Source of the DNA: Labilibaculum manganireducens
GTDB taxonomy: Bacteria > Bacteroidota > Bacteroidia > Bacteroidales > Marinifilaceae
NCBI RefSeq assembly: GCF_002843385.1
Contig: NZ_MVDE01000016.1
Coordinates: 55,378 to 119,377 of the forward strand
DNA length: 64,000 bases
Direction: 5' to 3'
The notes under the pieces: model-generated
What the model was told of the DNA's origin: nothing
Database searches by the model: none
What the model saw: the letters and a program-made list of their open reading frames with translations, nothing else
In this document: positions 61,980 through 64,000 of the stretch, piece after piece
Position numbering within the stretch: the first letter of the stretch is position 1
Layout: the number at the start of each line of letters is the position of its first letter
Translations under genes and position numbers: made by a program

Positions 61980-62436
61980 TAATTATGAATTAATAATAGA
62001 ACAAATTATAAGTTTGAAATCAATTGCGTCCTAAACGTTTTAGAGAATAGCTTTTACTTTATTCATTTAGATGGTATTATGTGCATGATTTCTTTAAAGG
62101 GGATTATTTAAATGTAGCCTTGATTTTTTTTGCTTCCGTTTTTTAGATCAAGCCAAAAAATGAAGTCGGGCTTGGGCGGATAGCCCAATACAAAAAAATA
62201 ATAGGACAATATTGATAATATATCAAAGCTTAAAAAGAGAAGATTATCAGTAATCTAGTGGAGTTATCGCGGGATTTGCCGATCGGGTGCGATTCGGGTT
62301 AGTCTGTTGCAATGGAATGGCGAACAGCATCCGGGAGGCTTGATTCTTTTGCTTACTTTTCTCATCTAAGGAGAAAAGTAAGAGCCCATCCGGCTGGAGG
62401 ATAATTGTTAACTTTAAGAACTAATTTTAAAGGAAC
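61980..62436. other. Intergenic region between the two oxidoreductase genes
   Basis: About 457 bp without a gene. The perfect hairpin at 62352-62382 and the GC-rich GCCCATCCGGCTGG stretch just after it are the only structures seen. The distance argues against simple cotranscription, although no terminator or promoter was clearly recognised. Confidence 0.45.
62352..62382. repeat. Perfect 12-bp hairpin
   Basis: CTTACTTTTCTC (62352-62363) and GAGAAAAGTAAG (62371-62382) separated by 7 bp. No T-run follows, so it does not look like an intrinsic terminator. It ends 54 bp before the GTG start of the next gene. Confidence 0.6.
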
Positions 62437-63765
62437 GTGAATAAAAATGCATTCATATTTAATACGAATAAGTGTGTTGGCTGTATGGCTTGTGTTGCCG
62501 GTTGCAGCATCACAAACGGCACCAGCTTGCAGGTGAATTGGCGCGAGGTAAACTGTCATAACAAATTGAGGCATCCCAGCTTACCGGTCTTTCATTTTTC
62601 ATTGGCCTGCAATCATTGCGAAGAGGCTCCCTGCATGAAAAATTGTCCGGCGCTGGCTTACAGCCGCGATGAAAAAACCGGAGCCATCATTCATCATGCC
62701 GAAGCCTGCATTGGCTGTAAATACTGCACCTGGGCTTGTCCGTACGATGCCCCAAAATTGAATAAAAGCACCAAAATTGTTGAGAAATGCAATTTTTGTG
62801 TCGATCGAATTTCTGAAGGGAAACGTCCGGCCTGCGTAGAGGCTTGTCCGGTGGGCGCCTTGGAATTCGGACAAAAAGAAATAACTGAAGAAGATTATAT
62901 CACCCCGGGTTTTGTCAATATCGGTATCAAACCATCCATTCAGCTAATTCCCTTGCGCGAAGAGCATACAACACCAGCCATCGAAAATTTAGATGCGGTG
63001 GAAATTAGTAGTGAGAAGTTGGAAAGCTACCTGCCAAAAAAGGAATCGAAAGTTTCACTCGATAAAGAATGGACTTTGGTGCTGTTCACTTTGGCTGTTG
63101 CAGGATTGGCAAGTTGGCAGGCGGCTCATTTGTTTGGAAAAGCTGAAATGTCATTGATTCCTTTTGCGATTGTCTCAGTACTGGCAATTGCATTAACATC
63201 CCTGCACATTGGCAAGAAATTACGCATGTGGCGGTTCATTCTCAATCTAAAAGGATCGTGGCTGAGCCGTGAAATATTTTCTTTCTCTACCTTTTTGGGA
63301 TTAACAGGCCTGCAAATCATCACCGAAAATCAGATGATTGGTTATGTGGCCATGGCTTTTGGAATTTTCAGTCTGATTTCGGTAGATATGGTCTATAAAT
63401 TCCTCAAGCGAAGAGATGGACTCGTATTACATTCGGGAATGGTTACTTTAACAGCTGTCCTATTATTTGCTTGGTTACAAGAAGTTTCAATTCTAGTTGA
63501 ATTAATTATCCTTGCAAAAGGAAGTTTATACGTTTGGAGAAAAATAGCCTTAAAGAAAATAGAAATAAGGTATTTTCCGATACTCTCAATAGTGAGAATT
63601 ATTTGTTTATTGCTGCCCTATATTTTATTGGATCTTGAAATGATTTTACCAATTTCTTTGATCATCATTTTTGCAGGAGAAATAATTGACAGATCGGAAT
63701 TTTACCACGAATCGGATGTGATAACGCCAGAAAACGAATTACGAATTCTAAATTACAAGACCTGA
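62437..63765 (+). CDS. Fused 4Fe-4S ferredoxin / membrane anchor subunit (DmsB-DmsC-like)
   Basis: Electron-transfer partner of the molybdopterin enzyme, 442 residues. The N-terminal half (1-165) has four cysteine clusters of the DmsB/PsrB type: CVGCMACVAGC, CNHCEEAPCMKNCP, CIGCKYCTWACP and CNFC...CVEACP. After a linker (about 165-205) the C-terminal half has about eight hydrophobic segments, from TLVLFTLAVAGLASWQAAHLF to MILPISLIIIFAGEII, as in DmsC-type quinol-binding anchors. Normally these are two proteins; here one chain joins cluster carrier and anchor. Translation starts at GTG 62437 with AAAGGA just upstream. The gene ends in the window; beyond 63765 only AT-rich non-coding DNA is seen. 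Confidence 0.9.
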   Translation: MNKNAFIFNTNKCVGCMACVAGCSITNGTSLQVNWREVNCHNKLRHPSLPVFHFSLACNHCEEAPCMKNCPALAYSRDEKTGAIIHHAEACIGCKYCTWACPYDAPKLNKSTKIVEKCNFCVDRISEGKRPACVEACPVGALEFGQKEITEEDYITPGFVNIGIKPSIQLIPLREEHTTPAIENLDAVEISSEKLESYLPKKESKVSLDKEWTLVLFTLAVAGLASWQAAHLFGKAEMSLIPFAIVSVLAIALTSLHIGKKLRMWRFILNLKGSWLSREIFSFSTFLGLTGLQIITENQMIGYVAMAFGIFSLISVDMVYKFLKRRDGLVLHSGMVTLTAVLLFAWLQEVSILVELIILAKGSLYVWRKIALKKIEIRYFPILSIVRIICLLLPYILLDLEMILPISLIIIFAGEIIDRSEFYHESDVITPENELRILNYKT

Positions 63766-64000
63766 CAGCGTCTTTAGACCTCGTATGTTTACGACATGAA
63801 AAGATTAGATATATCTTTTTTACATTTATGAGATAAAAATAAGAACAGAATCAGGAGTAAGAATTAGACCTAAACAACGCTTATGTATGTCCACTGACAG
63901 ATAATCCTCCTATTCTGTTTTCTTTCTACGAGTCAGAACAGTATTGAGAAACTATGCTTAATGTATAGATTTCGTATCAACTGCGAGGAAAGACTGTGAG
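63766..64000. other. Non-coding end of window
   Basis: Last 235 bp with no gene, repeat or clear promoter that I can recognise. Confidence 0.4.

Overview
The window looks like a chromosomal segment of a Bacteroidota bacterium, most likely a marine or anaerobic member of the Bacteroidales/Marinilabiliales group. The reasons are two SusC/SusD pairs, a family of large FtsX/MacB-type permeases all ending in RNPVESLRYE, promoters of the TAnnTTTG type, AT-rich intergenic DNA, and a dnaE-trxA-DUF58 / mutL-rhomboid-rhomboid layout that I associate with this phylum. The genus is not resolved. I saw no rRNA, tRNA or CRISPR array.

Layout. 1-12.0 kb is housekeeping: the dnaE 3' end, trxA, a DUF58 protein, a MORN lipoprotein, an endonuclease/exonuclease/phosphatase protein, two rhomboid proteases, mutL, a small membrane protein, a voltage-gated K+ channel, gmhA and a YifB/ComM-like ATPase. 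12.0-14.4 kb is an intergenic island of palindromes around one unknown gene. 14.4-24.4 kb holds two tandem susC-susD pairs with no enzymes or regulator. 24.8-26.5 kb carries inorganic pyrophosphatase and an acetyltransferase.

26.6-46.1 kb is one functional block. Six paralogous ABC permeases, one ATPase and one HlyD/MacA-type adaptor are read leftwards. A sigma-54-type response regulator and its histidine kinase are read rightwards. The shared intergenic region has a near-consensus -24/-12 element facing the transporter operon and a perfect 11+3+11 palindrome upstream of it, which is what an enhancer-driven sigma-54 operon should look like.

46.4-56.3 kb is the most unusual part. A RAYT (REP-associated tyrosine transposase) gene at 48.4 kb sits among palindromes of the form GTAG + GGACACGACATGTCGTGTCC. 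About 35 copies were recognised by eye in the window. They occur singly, as inverted pairs, and as two tandem arrays (about 49.0-49.6 kb and 54.4-56.3 kb, the latter with a period of about 213 bp). One copy lies in frame inside the RAYT gene, and three consecutive genes use the TAG of the GTAG foot as their stop codon. Between the two homologous arrays lies a complete type II restriction-modification cassette: Vsr endonuclease, C-type regulator with matching C-boxes, 5-cytosine methyltransferase and HpaII-like endonuclease.

56.3-64 kb holds an unknown membrane-anchored protein, an Lrp/AsnC regulator divergent from an aminotransferase, and a two-gene DMSO-reductase-family system (molybdopterin subunit plus a fused DmsB-DmsC-like electron-transfer/anchor protein). 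All functions are assigned by reading motifs; no database search was possible.
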